A stretch of 64,000 bases of DNA from Luteolibacter rhizosphaerae (GCF_025950095.1 NZ_JAPDDR010000001.1:434001-498000); one strand, 5' to 3'. Positions 8,732 to 18,543 are shown, counted from the first letter of the stretch. The notes: generated from the sequence alone by a model not told the origin. Translations and numbers: made by a program.

Positions 8732-9454
8732 ATGGCGCGTTTCTTCCTGAGCCCTGATGCCTGGGGAGAGCACGCCGCCCTCACGGGGGACGAGGCAAAG
8801 CATGCGGCGCAGGTGATGCGCGTGCGCCGCGGCGAGCGGATCACGGTGTTCGACGGCGCGGGGCGCTCGGCTCCGGCCGAGGTGATGGATGTCGCCAAGA
8901 GCGAGGTCCGGCTCAAGTTGGGCGAGGTGGTCGCGAAGCCGCCATTGGTGCCAGCGATTCACCTGGTGCAAGCGGTCCCGAAAGGGAAGACGATAGACCT
9001 GATCGTCCAGAAAGCGGTCGAACTCGGCGTGACTTCGATCCAGCCGATCATCAGCCGCCGGACCGTGGTGCAGGTGGATGATGAGGATGCGGGCCGTAAG
9101 GCGGCCAAATGGCAGCGCGTGGCATTGGAGGCCTGCAAGCAGTGCGGACAGGATCTGATGCCGGTGGTGCATCCGCCGCTCTCCTTCGATGAATGGCTGC
9201 GGCAAGGAAGCGAAGGGCTGAAGGTGGTGGCCTCCCTTTATCCGGGTGCGAGGCCGTTGAAGGAGATTTTCCGCGAGGCGGGGAACCCGGGAGATATCGT
9301 CTTACTGGTGGGGCCGGAGGGAGATTTTACAGCGGAAGAGTTAAAATCGGTCACCATGTCCGGTTTTCACCCGGCCAGTCTGGGAAATATTATCCTTCGA
9401 GCCGAGACAGCGGCGTTTTTTGCAATTTCTGCCGCGAGGTACGAATATGCGTAG
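8732..9454 (+). CDS. rsmE: 16S rRNA (uracil(1498)-N(3))-methyltransferase RsmE
   Basis: A 240-residue SPOUT-family methyltransferase that modifies U1498 of 16S rRNA. Family landmarks are the start ARFFLSPDAWGEHAALTGDEAKHAAQVMRVR broken here into its N-terminal PUA-like domain, then VQAVPKGKTIDLIVQKAVELGV, and the SAM-binding knot LVGPEGDFTAEEL with LGNIILRAETAAFFAI near the end. Length is normal. It is the last gene of the grpE-dnaJ-rsmE run. Confidence 0.95.
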   Translation: MARFFLSPDAWGEHAALTGDEAKHAAQVMRVRRGERITVFDGAGRSAPAEVMDVAKSEVRLKLGEVVAKPPLVPAIHLVQAVPKGKTIDLIVQKAVELGVTSIQPIISRRTVVQVDDEDAGRKAAKWQRVALEACKQCGQDLMPVVHPPLSFDEWLRQGSEGLKVVASLYPGARPLKEIFREAGNPGDIVLLVGPEGDFTAEELKSVTMSGFHPASLGNIILRAETAAFFAISAARYEYA

Positions 9455-9509
9455 GGTGTTTACAGAAAATACCGTTTGATTGTCGGAATTTGTTTAGTAA
9501 AATCGCGCC

Positions 9510-12500
9510 GTGCTGTCCCTACGGTCTGGTTTTTTCAGGCCGGTCCCGTTCATTTCCACCTGCCTGAGCGTATGTACGCTGGCTGCCCAGACGCCCGCGC
9601 CGACGCGTGGCTTCGCCGTGGATACATCGGACCGGAGTGAAGTGGTGTCCTTCTATCATGCCATCTACATGGCATCGGAAGGCTACCACAAACGTATCGC
9701 GTGGACGGGGAACTATGCTTCCACCGCAGCCGGTGCCGAAGGAACGGTCTCCGAAGCTTTTAGCGGAGATGTCGAGCGGCGCCTGAATTACTTCCGGGCG
9801 ATGAGCGGTCTTCCCGCCGCGGTGCGCGTGAACACCGGTGGGACGGTGAGGGTCCTCAGCGAAGACGCCCACCAGCCTGCCACGAACACCACGAAGATGG
9901 CAGCCTCCCAGCGCTCGGCGCTGATGATCGCGCGGACCTATCCGGGCAATGGCGGACTGAGCCACAGCCCGGCGCAATCCTGCACGGCGTGGACGAGCGC
10001 CGCATGGAATGCCAACAAGAACGGGAACCTTTCGCTCGGCTTCTTCGGACCCGGGGCGGTGGACGCCTATGTGAAGGAGGATGTGATGGGCACCTCCGCA
10101 TGGAACCTGGATGCCGGCCACCGGCGCTGGCTGTTCCTCCAAGGAGCCACGGATTTTGCGACGGGAGACACGCCCGGGGTTTTCAATGCCAGCGCCAATA
10201 CGGTGCGACCGCCGACCAACGCGATGTATGTCGTGCCGAAGTCGAGCGAGCTCGAGGCGGTGTCGCCGGTATTCGTCAGCTATCCGCCGAAGGGCTACCT
10301 CCCCGCGAAGCTGAACACGCCTTTCTGGTCGCTCACCTATCCGGGGGCCGACTTCTCCGCGGCGACGGTGAGCATGACCGACACGGCTTCGAATCCGGTG
10401 GCGGTTTCGGTCGTGTCGCGGCGCAGCGGCTACGGCGACAACGGAATCGTGTGGCAGGTATCCGCCGGGGCGGCGACGAAAGAGGTGGTATCCGACATCT
10501 CGTGGAACGTGACCGTCTCGAACATCCAGGGTGCCGGTGTGCCGGCGCAGCATAGCTGGACGGTGACGCTGATCGATCCCGAGCGACTGAACCAGAGTCC
10601 CGTGATCAGCGGCGCTTCCAGCCCGATGACTTCCGGAGCGAGCTACAGCGTGAGCGCGGTAAGCGGCGCGGACGAGATTCAGGCGGGACTGGCACTGCGG
10701 AAGAATGCCAACTGGACCGAGGGTGCGGAAGACAGCCCGGCCGCGAAGATCATCGATCGCACGAGCGGGAGTTACCCGCTGCGAGCTACCACCGCGGGCT
10801 ATGTGAAGACGGGAGCGAAGGCATTCCGGCTGACTTTCCCTACGCGCTACGATCCCTTCCTCAACGGAGTGCCGGAGCAGATCATCGAACTGGATCGCGA
10901 CATGATCCCGGGTGTGTCCGGCAAGCTGAACTTCCAGTACCGCCGCGGTCTGATGACGGGGGCCTCGAAGCTGGCGGTGGAAACCTCCACGGACGGGCGA
11001 AACTGGACGCTGGCGGGCAACCTGATCTCCGGTCTCGGTGGCGCAGGTGACTCGCTTTTCCAATCCGCTGCGATCAATCTTCCGGAAGGTCTGCTGCGGG
11101 TCCGCCTGCGCTACTACCTCGCGGATCCGAGTTCCGCGTTGTATGCGCATGAGGACTATCCGAGCCAGCCGACGGGTATCTTCATCGACGATATCTCCAC
11201 CACGAACTGCACGTGGCTCGAGCATTCCGTTACTTTGGCGGGAGCGGGGATAAGTTCCTTCGCCTTCAACTCGAGCACCGCGGGAGTTCCGCTGCTGGCC
11301 GGACAAGAGTGGTGGCTGCGCGCCCGTGCGGTGCTGGGTGGCAAGGCTTTCCCGTGGGGGCCTGCCAAGGTGGTAACCCTGTCGGGTCCTCTGCAGCTCA
11401 GCGGTCCGGTCGTGCCTCCCTTGAGTGGTGCGGACTACAATTTCATCTCCGATCCTTCCGCGGATAGCTACCGCTTGGAAGTGGTCCGGCTGGCAGCGGC
11501 CAGTTGGACGGAGGGGGCGGAGACCAGCCCCGCACCGCAAGTGACGGCGGACATCTCGCCAAGCTACGGCCTTTATAGTAATTTGAAGGGCTATCGCCAA
11601 GGTGGTGCCTTGGCCTTCCGCCTCGGTCTGTCCACGGCGGCGGACGAGGTGGACAGCTTCACCATCGAGCGGCAGATCGTGCCCGGAGCGACCAGCGAGC
11701 TGGAGTTCTGGACGCGGCGCGGCGCGATGAGCAAAACCAACGCGTTGCATGCGGAGGTTTCGACCGACGAGGGTGCGACCTGGACTTCGGTCTTCGCGCT
11801 GCCGGGCTTGCAGAAGGCGGAGAAAAAGGTGCTGCGCCAGGCGGTGTCGCTGGCGCCGTGGGCGGACCGGAGCATCCGGATCCGCTTTGCGGTGAGGAAG
11901 GCGGCGGGGGGGGCGAACCTGAAGTGGAATGCGAAGTCCTCCGGCGTTTGGATCGACGACATCCGGGTGACGGATTCGGCCATGCTGGTTTCGACCCATG
12001 AGAGCGTGGTATCGGGATCCGCGGTCAAGGTGAGATTGAATGCTGCCAGCGTGGGTGAATCGCTGACAGACGGGATGACGCTGCGCTTGCGGATGAGGCC
12101 GGTGACGGGTGCCTCGATGGGTGGCTGGGGACCGGCTCTTATCGTGAATCCCTCGTCTTCGTCGGCAGAACCGGCCTTGCCGGCCGGTTTCGAGGGGTGG
12201 GCTGAATCAAATCACGCGGGGCTCGGCTTGAGCTTCGATGGAGACTCGGATCGTGACGGGATCGCGGACGGGATCGAATATGCGTTCTCATTGGATCCGA
12301 CGATGGCCCAAGCATCTCCGGATGCGTTGGCGGTGGGTGAGGAATGGCTTACGATCTCGCGGCCTTTGCCGGAGGTGAAAGAAGGTATCCGCTATGGCGC
12401 GGAGTGGGCGGATGATCTGACGAGTTGGTCGGATGAGGGGGTGGAGATCGAGATTCTCGATGGCGTGATCCGGGCGAGTGTTCCGAAAGGAGAGAGCAGC

Positions 12501-12533
12501 CGGTTCTTGAGATGGAGGATTGAGGCGGAGTGA
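9510..12533 (+). CDS. large secreted protein with CAP-like domain and tandem beta modules
   Basis: A 1007-residue secreted protein, start GTG at 9510, signal peptide of about 26 residues ending TLAAQ. Residues ~45-240 resemble a divergent CAP/SCP domain: ERRLNYFRAMSGLPAAVRVN, then LSHSPAQSCTAW and an NLDAGHRRWLF block, where the His residues could form the CAP cleft. After it come two copies of a jelly-roll-like module, each opening with WTEGAE(D/T)SP (residues ~401 and ~665) and containing an EVSTDxGxTW-type strand, each closing on a FIDDI or WIDDI strand. The C-terminus has a calcium-loop motif (DGDSDRDGIADGIEYAF) and a final PVC-style beta region. The CAP call is by pattern only. Its substrate is unknown. 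Confidence 0.7.
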   Translation: MLSLRSGFFRPVPFISTCLSVCTLAAQTPAPTRGFAVDTSDRSEVVSFYHAIYMASEGYHKRIAWTGNYASTAAGAEGTVSEAFSGDVERRLNYFRAMSGLPAAVRVNTGGTVRVLSEDAHQPATNTTKMAASQRSALMIARTYPGNGGLSHSPAQSCTAWTSAAWNANKNGNLSLGFFGPGAVDAYVKEDVMGTSAWNLDAGHRRWLFLQGATDFATGDTPGVFNASANTVRPPTNAMYVVPKSSELEAVSPVFVSYPPKGYLPAKLNTPFWSLTYPGADFSAATVSMTDTASNPVAVSVVSRRSGYGDNGIVWQVSAGAATKEVVSDISWNVTVSNIQGAGVPAQHSWTVTLIDPERLNQSPVISGASSPMTSGASYSVSAVSGADEIQAGLALRKNANWTEGAEDSPAAKIIDRTSGSYPLRATTAGYVKTGAKAFRLTFPTRYDPFLNGVPEQIIELDRDMIPGVSGKLNFQYRRGLMTGASKLAVETSTDGRNWTLAGNLISGLGGAGDSLFQSAAINLPEGLLRVRLRYYLADPSSALYAHEDYPSQPTGIFIDDISTTNCTWLEHSVTLAGAGISSFAFNSSTAGVPLLAGQEWWLRARAVLGGKAFPWGPAKVVTLSGPLQLSGPVVPPLSGADYNFISDPSADSYRLEVVRLAAASWTEGAETSPAPQVTADISPSYGLYSNLKGYRQGGALAFRLGLSTAADEVDSFTIERQIVPGATSELEFWTRRGAMSKTNALHAEVSTDEGATWTSVFALPGLQKAEKKVLRQAVSLAPWADRSIRIRFAVRKAAGGANLKWNAKSSGVWIDDIRVTDSAMLVSTHESVVSGSAVKVRLNAASVGESLTDGMTLRLRMRPVTGASMGGWGPALIVNPSSSSAEPALPAGFEGWAESNHAGLGLSFDGDSDRDGIADGIEYAFSLDPTMAQASPDALAVGEEWLTISRPLPEVKEGIRYGAEWADDLTSWSDEGVEIEILDGVIRASVPKGESSRFLRWRIEAE

Positions 12534-12560
12534 GAGTGATCCGTGGGGAGAGGGATCGAA

Positions 12561-12589
12561 CCACGGATGAACACGGCTTCACACGGATA
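12561..12589. repeat. degenerate ACACGGAT-type short tandem repeat
   Basis: Three CACGG units spaced about 10 bases apart (CCACGGATGAACACGGCTTC and on) sit between the CAP-like gene and the synthetase. From memory, longer versions of this CCACGGATGAACACGGAT pattern are scattered in intergenic regions of several bacterial groups, including PVC genomes. This copy looks decayed. Confidence 0.45.
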
Positions 12590-12702
12590 GAGATTGGATG
12601 ACGGCGTGGGTCTAAGCGCAGATGGGAAGTGGGGGCGGGTGAGGCTTGAGGGCGGAATGAAGCCGTCCTTCTAGTCCGCGACCTCCTTGTTCCCCATGCG
12701 CT

Positions 12703-15700
12703 CTACCGGGCGAGGATCTGCTTCATCACCTTGGCGACATCTTGGGCGGAGTGCTGGCGGAGGAACTCCTCGTGACGACCGGGGACGGTGTGAACTTCGA
12801 TGGGTTGGGTGCTGGTCCAGCCGAGGGTGGGATGACGCGGGATCCAGCCTTCGTCCGCAGCTTTTACCAGAACCAAGCGGCCGACCTTAGGCAAGCGCGG
12901 GACGTGGACGTGAAGCGCTTCCCAGTGGCGGGTGGCGCGGGCTTGGGATGCCGCGTCGAGCAGATCGAGATCGAGGATGCTGCGGATGTCCGGGATGCTA
13001 TCGCCGTCCTTGTTGATCATGCGATCCATGCCTGAGGCGGCGGCACGCTGCTTCATGCGGAGGCGGCGCAAGGCCGTGGCGCGATCGCGGGAAAGGAGGC
13101 TCTTGAGGCGGGACGGCAGGCGGGAAAGGATGCGCCACCAGACCGAGGGGCGGAACCAGTGGCTGCCATCGGGATCCTGATTCGGAGGCGTCGATTCAAG
13201 GAGGACGAGCAGCTCGACCTGATGGTCCGCGCCGACGAGTTGCGCGGCGATCTCCGCGGCCAGATTGCCGCCGAAGCAGAAGCCGGCGATGCGATAAGGG
13301 CCGACCGGTTGCACCGCGCGGATCTTGTCGACATGGCAGCGGGCCATCTCGCGGATGAAGCCGAAGGTGCGGGTGCCCTCGGCGATGCCGTAGGAGGTGG
13401 CGACGCCATCTAACAGACGTGCCGTCTCGCGGTATGGCAGGAGGCCCATGCCGCCATCGACGAGCGTGTGGATCCAGAATAACGGACGAGCACCCTGGCT
13501 CTGGCTGAGGCGGATAGCGCGCGGTTGCACGAGATCGGGCGCGGCATTCTCGCGGATCTGTGCGGCCATGCCAGCCGGAGTGGGGCGATCGAAGAGCCAA
13601 TCGAGCGGGACGACGATGCCGAGACGGCGGGAAGCTTCCGAGACGAGCCGGGCCGCAAGAATCGAGTGGCCGCCCATGGCGAAGAAGTCGTCATCCGGCC
13701 CGACACCGCGGCAGTCGAGGACATCGCCCCAGATATCGGCGAGTTCGTCCTCCAAGGGACTGCCCTTGCCGCGGGGTGGTTCGGTGGCGGCTTGCGGAAG
13801 TTCGCGGGCGGCCAAGGCCTTGCGGTCGATCTTACCACTGGAGGTGAGCGGCATGCGATCGATCGCGAGCAGGCGCGAAGGAACCATGTAGTCCGGCAGG
13901 CGCTCGCGGAGATGGGCGGCGAGTTCCGTGGAGTCGAGTGCGGTGGAGATCGGGCGAAACCACGCGACAAGCTTCTGGTCCGGGACGGTGAGAACCGCGG
14001 CCGCTTCCGCCACGCCGAGGTGGGAGAGCAGCGCGGAATCAATCTCGCCGAGTTCGACGCGGAAGCCGCGGATCTTCACCTGGCCATCGGAGCGGCCGAG
14101 ACACTCCACGGTGCCATCGGGATTCCAGCGTGCGAGATCCCCGGTGCGGTAAAGCCGAGAGCCGAGAGCGGAGATTTTGGGTTTCGAGATGAAACGCTCC
14201 GCGGTGAGTTCGGGGCGCTGCCAATAGCCATCGGCCAGACCGGCACCGGAAATGAGAAGTTCGCCGGGCACGCCGGGTGGCATAGGGGTGCCGTCCTCCG
14301 CAGTGATATGGATGCCGGTATTGGCTATCGGGTGGCCGATGCTGATGCGGTCCGGATTTTCGGGAAGCTTCCAGATGGTGGACCAGACGGTGGTTTCGGT
14401 GGGGCCGTACAGGTTCCATGCCTCGCGACCCAGCTTGACCAAGCGCTTGGCCAGGGGGAGGTCCATGGCTTCCCCACCGCAGAGGATTTTGAGGTCGGGT
14501 GAACCCTGCCAGCCCGCGTCCATGAGCATCTTCCACGTGGCGGGAGTGGCCTGCATCACGTCCGGCTTGGTCTCCGTGATGCGGGCGATGAGGGCGGCGG
14601 GATCGCGCGAGGTCTTACCCGGTACGAGATCCACCGTACCTCCTGCGACGAGGGGCAGGAAGATCTCCAATGCGGAGATGTCGAAGGAAACGGTGGTGAT
14701 CGCGAGCAGGGACTGGCCTTCCTTGAAGCCGGGCTGCTCCGCCATGGAGAGAAGGAAATTCGCGAGGGCACCATGCGAGACGACCACGCCCTTCGGTTTC
14801 CCGGTGGAGCCGGAAGTGTAGATGATGTAGGCGGCATCCCGCGGCTGCGGCAGCATCCGGCGGGTGGTGGCCTTCTGGGTGGTCATACCGGGGTCGAAGA
14901 CCATGTGGTGGGTGCCATCCGGCAGGCGCTCCCGGAGACCGGCGGAGACCAGCACATGCAGCGGTGCCTGATCCTCGAGGACAAGGGCGAGACGTTCCGG
15001 AGGGTTTGCGGCATCCAGGGGCACGTAGGCGGCACCGGCCTTCCATACGGCGAGCAATGCCACGGGGAGCATCAGGTTCCGCTCTAACAGGAGGGCGACC
15101 CGGTCGCCCGGGTTCACGCCGCGCTCCGCCATGCTGCCGGCTAGGGCGGCGGCTTTTTGATCAAGCTCCGTGTAGGTGAGCGACTGATCCCCGCAACGGA
15201 TGGCGACGCGTTCGCGCAGCCGCGAGGTGGTGCCCGCGATCAAGGCGGGAGCCGTCTTGGTGGGGAAGCTGGGGCGGAGCGGGCCTTGGCCGGAGAGCAG
15301 CAGCTTGCGGCGGTCCCGATCGGAGAGGCTATCGATGTGGGCGACCTTGCGCTCGGGATCGCGGCAGATTTCCTCCAGCGTGGCGAGGTAGCGATCGAGC
15401 ATGAGCGCGGCGGTCTCGTGGCGGAAGAGATCGCTGCGATACTCCAGCACCGCCTGGTGGCGATCCGAGAGCACGAACATCATCAGGCTGAGGTCGAACT
15501 GGACCGCACCGCGATGGGCGAGGAAAGGCCGGCAGCGCAGGCCGCCGTGCCATGTCTCGCTCAAGGGCAGCTCTTGGTGATCGAACATCACCTGGGCGAG
15601 CGGCGAACGGTCGCGGGCGCGCTCCGGCCGGACGGCCTCGATGATCCTCTCGAAGGGGGCATCCTGACCCGCCTGCATGTCGAAGGAGGCTTCCCGCACG

Positions 15701-18543
15701 CGGTCTAACAGAGCGGTGAAGCTTTCCTCCGGATCCAGCGGCATGCGGAAGGGCAGGGTATTGACCAAGGTGCCGACCAGATCACCCGCTGCGGCGTGGT
15801 TGCGATTGGCCACGGGCACCGCGACGACCGGGTCGTCATCGCTACCGTGGCGGCGCAGCATCAGGAGGAAAGCCGCGAGCTGGATCATGAAGGGCGTCGA
15901 GCGCCGGGTCTTGGCCAGCTCCGCGATCCGCAGGACGAGGGCGGCAGGGACGGTGCGCTCGACGGCGCCGCCGGTGGAGGACGGCTTGGCCGGGCGCGGG
16001 AAATCGGTGGCGAGCTCCATGACCCCGGGGTGACCGGCGAGTCGCTCCTTCCAGTAGGCGATGCGGGCATTGGCCGCGCCGCCATCGATCCATGAGCGAT
16101 GCCATGCCGCGTAGTCGAGGTAGTCGGGCCCGTGCGGGGGCGGGGTGGGTTGCTTGCCCTGGGCGTAGGCGGAGTAACAGGCGGCGAGATCCCGGACGAG
16201 AACGCGCACCGACCAACCATCCGCGGCGATGTGATGGGCGCAGAGGGCGAAGACGTGGCGATCCTTGCCGGACTCGACCAGCAAGGCGCGGATCGGCGGA
16301 CTGTTAACGAGATCGAAGGGACGCAGCGCGAAGGTTTTCAGGCTGCCGTCCATGGCTTCCTTTCCGAAGGCCTTGGCATGCTCAATGGGAGGTGGCGTTG
16401 AGTCATCGATCCAGACGACGGGCTGACCATCCACGGAGCGATGCCGGCTGCGCAGGATACTGTGATGCTGAAGGACGCGCTGGTAGGCTTGCTCCAGCGC
16501 CATGAGATCGAGCGGGCCTGACATCTCCAAGGCTCCGAAGACGTGATAGGCGGCACTCTGGGGCTCCAGCTCATGCAGGAACCACATGCGCTCCTGCGAA
16601 TGGGTAAGCAGCCCGGCATCCCGACCGGAGCCAGGTAGGATCTCCGGCGGTGGCGAGGCTGCCGTAGCCTTGCTCTCCACCGCAGCCGCCAGGTGGGCGA
16701 AAGAGGGTGAGGAGAAGAGCTCGGCATGGCTGAGCTCGACACCGGTGGCGGCGCGGAGCAATGCGCCGAGGCGGGTCGCCTCGATCGAGCTCATGCCGAA
16801 GGCGATCAGATCGTCTTCCGCGCGGGCACCATCGCGGCCGGAGGCATCGCGAACGGCATCCAGCACGCACTCGAGGATGGGGCCGGTGGGGAGGCGAGGA
16901 ATCGAGGACGCGGCGTTCTCGTCGAAGATCAAGGCGAGCTTGCCGGCAGCGAGGGCCTCGCGCGTGGCGCCGCGGCGGATCTTACCGCTGGTGGTGCGGG
17001 GCAGGGTGCCGCTGCGGACGAGAACGATGCGGTGGATGGAGATCTCCACCAGATCCGCAACACGGCGGCGGATGGCGGAGCAGAGGATAGCGGACTTCTC
17101 CTGCGAGAGGCGCGAGCACTCGAGGACGAGGGCGACGCTTTCCCCGAGTGCGGATTCATCGGCCACGGCCGCGGCGGCGGTGACTTCCGGAAAGGCGATG
17201 AGCGCGGACTCGATGTCTTCCGGGGCGACGTTCGTGCCATCAAGGATGATGAGGTCCTTGATCCGCCCGACAACATGAAGCTCGTTGTTCTCAAGATAGC
17301 CACGGTCGCCGGTGTGAAGCTCGCCATCCGGCCCGAAGGTGGAGGCATTCAGCTCGGGGCGATTCCAGTATCCCGGGGAGACGCTGGCACCCTTCACGCG
17401 GATCTCACCAATTTGGCCGGGGGGCAAGGTGGCCCCTGTCTCGGGATCGGCGATGCGGAGCGAGAGTCCATCGAGCACCGGCCCGCAGGAGACATGGCGG
17501 CCCGCGGTCGGGTGATTCGAGATGTGCTGGAGCTGCCCGGTGCGACAGGCGGTGACGGTGAGGGTGGCCTCTGCCAGACCGTAGCCGGGAAGGAAGACCT
17601 CGGGCCGGAATCCGTAGGGGGCGAAGCGGCTGGTGAAGCGCTGGAGGGTCTCCACCTGGATGCGCTCGGCTCCGCAAGGGGCGGCTTTCCAGCAAGAGAG
17701 GTCGATGCCTTCCAGCTCCTCATCGCGGATCGAGCGGAGGCACATCTCGAAAGCGAAATTCGGGCCGCCGCTGAATTCGGCGCGGTAGCGGCTGATGGCG
17801 CGGAGCCAGCGGACCGGGCGCTGGATGAAGTGATCCGGCGTGAAGAAGGTGAGGGAGAAGCCGACCTCGATGGCGAAGAGGATCTTCAGCACCAGCCCCA
17901 TGTCGTGGTAAGGGGGAAGCCAGCTCAGACCGTGCTTCAGGTGGAGGGGCTCGATATTCGCGACTAGCGGCGTGAGATGGTGGCGCAGGTTGCGGTGATG
18001 GATCATCACCCCCTTCGGGTCCGCGGTGGAGCCGGAGGTGTATTGCAGCAGGCAGGGCTGGTGGCTTTCGCGGGGCGGGCCCTCCAGCGGATTGTGATCC
18101 AAGGCGAGCTCCGCGGTATCAAGGACGCGGAGGTCGGGCAGCGGATTCCGAGGGATCTCGCCGAGTGCGAGCTTGGCCCCGGAATCGCGGAGGATGGCAT
18201 CGAGGCGCTGGCGGTGGCGATTGCCGCGCGGCGGGTAGGCGGGGACGGCGATGGCACCGGCATACCAGCAGGCGAAGAGCCCGGTGATGAAACCCAAGCC
18301 CGGTGGCTCCATCAGCAGGACCGGCTTGCCGATAGCACCTTGCTTGATGAGGCCGTTAGCGGCGGCACGGGCGTCGCGAGCGAGTTGTGCGAAAGTCAGT
18401 GTGAGTTCACGCTCCTCGGCATCGGGGAGGAAACGGTAGGCGAGCTCGTCGGCCTGGTGAAGCGCCCGATGGTCCAGTACGCCGGTCAGCGCGGAGCCGA
18501 GCGGGATGGCTGGTAGGTCCAAGGGGGCGACGGGAGGGGTCAT
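12703..18543 (-). CDS. single-gene lipopeptide synthetase: FAAL-ACP-C-A-PCP-TE
   Basis: A nonribosomal peptide synthetase of about 1946 residues. Positions here count from an alternative ATG at 18579; the ATG at 18543 (MTPPVAPLD) is equally plausible. Order: fatty acyl-AMP ligase (1-~560, core LQYTSGSTADPKGVMIHH), acyl carrier (GMSSIEATRL, Ser ~598), condensation domain (active HHIAADG at ~782), adenylation domain (YTSGSTGKPKG, NLYGPTETT, YRTGDLARW), peptidyl carrier (GGHSI, Ser ~1639) and thioesterase (GFCFGG, Cys ~1768; His in VPGRHEEFL). Aligning the A domain by eye to GrsA gives pocket residues D-I-L-Q-L-G-L-V-W-K, close to the glycine code I remember. The predicted product is therefore an N-acylglycine or a derivative. 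No phosphopantetheinyl transferase, MbtH or exporter is nearby. Confidence 0.9.
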   Translation of the reverse strand: MTPPVAPLDLPAIPLGSALTGVLDHRALHQADELAYRFLPDAEERELTLTFAQLARDARAAANGLIKQGAIGKPVLLMEPPGLGFITGLFACWYAGAIAVPAYPPRGNRHRQRLDAILRDSGAKLALGEIPRNPLPDLRVLDTAELALDHNPLEGPPRESHQPCLLQYTSGSTADPKGVMIHHRNLRHHLTPLVANIEPLHLKHGLSWLPPYHDMGLVLKILFAIEVGFSLTFFTPDHFIQRPVRWLRAISRYRAEFSGGPNFAFEMCLRSIRDEELEGIDLSCWKAAPCGAERIQVETLQRFTSRFAPYGFRPEVFLPGYGLAEATLTVTACRTGQLQHISNHPTAGRHVSCGPVLDGLSLRIADPETGATLPPGQIGEIRVKGASVSPGYWNRPELNASTFGPDGELHTGDRGYLENNELHVVGRIKDLIILDGTNVAPEDIESALIAFPEVTAAAAVADESALGESVALVLECSRLSQEKSAILCSAIRRRVADLVEISIHRIVLVRSGTLPRTTSGKIRRGATREALAAGKLALIFDENAASSIPRLPTGPILECVLDAVRDASGRDGARAEDDLIAFGMSSIEATRLGALLRAATGVELSHAELFSSPSFAHLAAAVESKATAASPPPEILPGSGRDAGLLTHSQERMWFLHELEPQSAAYHVFGALEMSGPLDLMALEQAYQRVLQHHSILRSRHRSVDGQPVVWIDDSTPPPIEHAKAFGKEAMDGSLKTFALRPFDLVNSPPIRALLVESGKDRHVFALCAHHIAADGWSVRVLVRDLAACYSAYAQGKQPTPPPHGPDYLDYAAWHRSWIDGGAANARIAYWKERLAGHPGVMELATDFPRPAKPSSTGGAVERTVPAALVLRIAELAKTRRSTPFMIQLAAFLLMLRRHGSDDDPVVAVPVANRNHAAAGDLVGTLVNTLPFRMPLDPEESFTALLDRVREASFDMQAGQDAPFERIIEAVRPERARDRSPLAQVMFDHQELPLSETWHGGLRCRPFLAHRGAVQFDLSLMMFVLSDRHQAVLEYRSDLFRHETAALMLDRYLATLEEICRDPERKVAHIDSLSDRDRRKLLLSGQGPLRPSFPTKTAPALIAGTTSRLRERVAIRCGDQSLTYTELDQKAAALAGSMAERGVNPGDRVALLLERNLMLPVALLAVWKAGAAYVPLDAANPPERLALVLEDQAPLHVLVSAGLRERLPDGTHHMVFDPGMTTQKATTRRMLPQPRDAAYIIYTSGSTGKPKGVVVSHGALANFLLSMAEQPGFKEGQSLLAITTVSFDISALEIFLPLVAGGTVDLVPGKTSRDPAALIARITETKPDVMQATPATWKMLMDAGWQGSPDLKILCGGEAMDLPLAKRLVKLGREAWNLYGPTETTVWSTIWKLPENPDRISIGHPIANTGIHITAEDGTPMPPGVPGELLISGAGLADGYWQRPELTAERFISKPKISALGSRLYRTGDLARWNPDGTVECLGRSDGQVKIRGFRVELGEIDSALLSHLGVAEAAAVLTVPDQKLVAWFRPISTALDSTELAAHLRERLPDYMVPSRLLAIDRMPLTSSGKIDRKALAARELPQAATEPPRGKGSPLEDELADIWGDVLDCRGVGPDDDFFAMGGHSILAARLVSEASRRLGIVVPLDWLFDRPTPAGMAAQIRENAAPDLVQPRAIRLSQSQGARPLFWIHTLVDGGMGLLPYRETARLLDGVATSYGIAEGTRTFGFIREMARCHVDKIRAVQPVGPYRIAGFCFGGNLAAEIAAQLVGADHQVELLVLLESTPPNQDPDGSHWFRPSVWWRILSRLPSRLKSLLSRDRATALRRLRMKQRAAASGMDRMINKDGDSIPDIRSILDLDLLDAASQARATRHWEALHVHVPRLPKVGRLVLVKAADEGWIPRHPTLGWTSTQPIEVHTVPGRHEEFLRQHSAQDVAKVMKQILAR

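Noticed and set aside
9519-11999. An 826-codon minus-strand open frame over the CAP-like gene.
   Set aside because: It is rich in Arg, His and Pro without domains; the plus-strand frame has a signal peptide and repeated modules.
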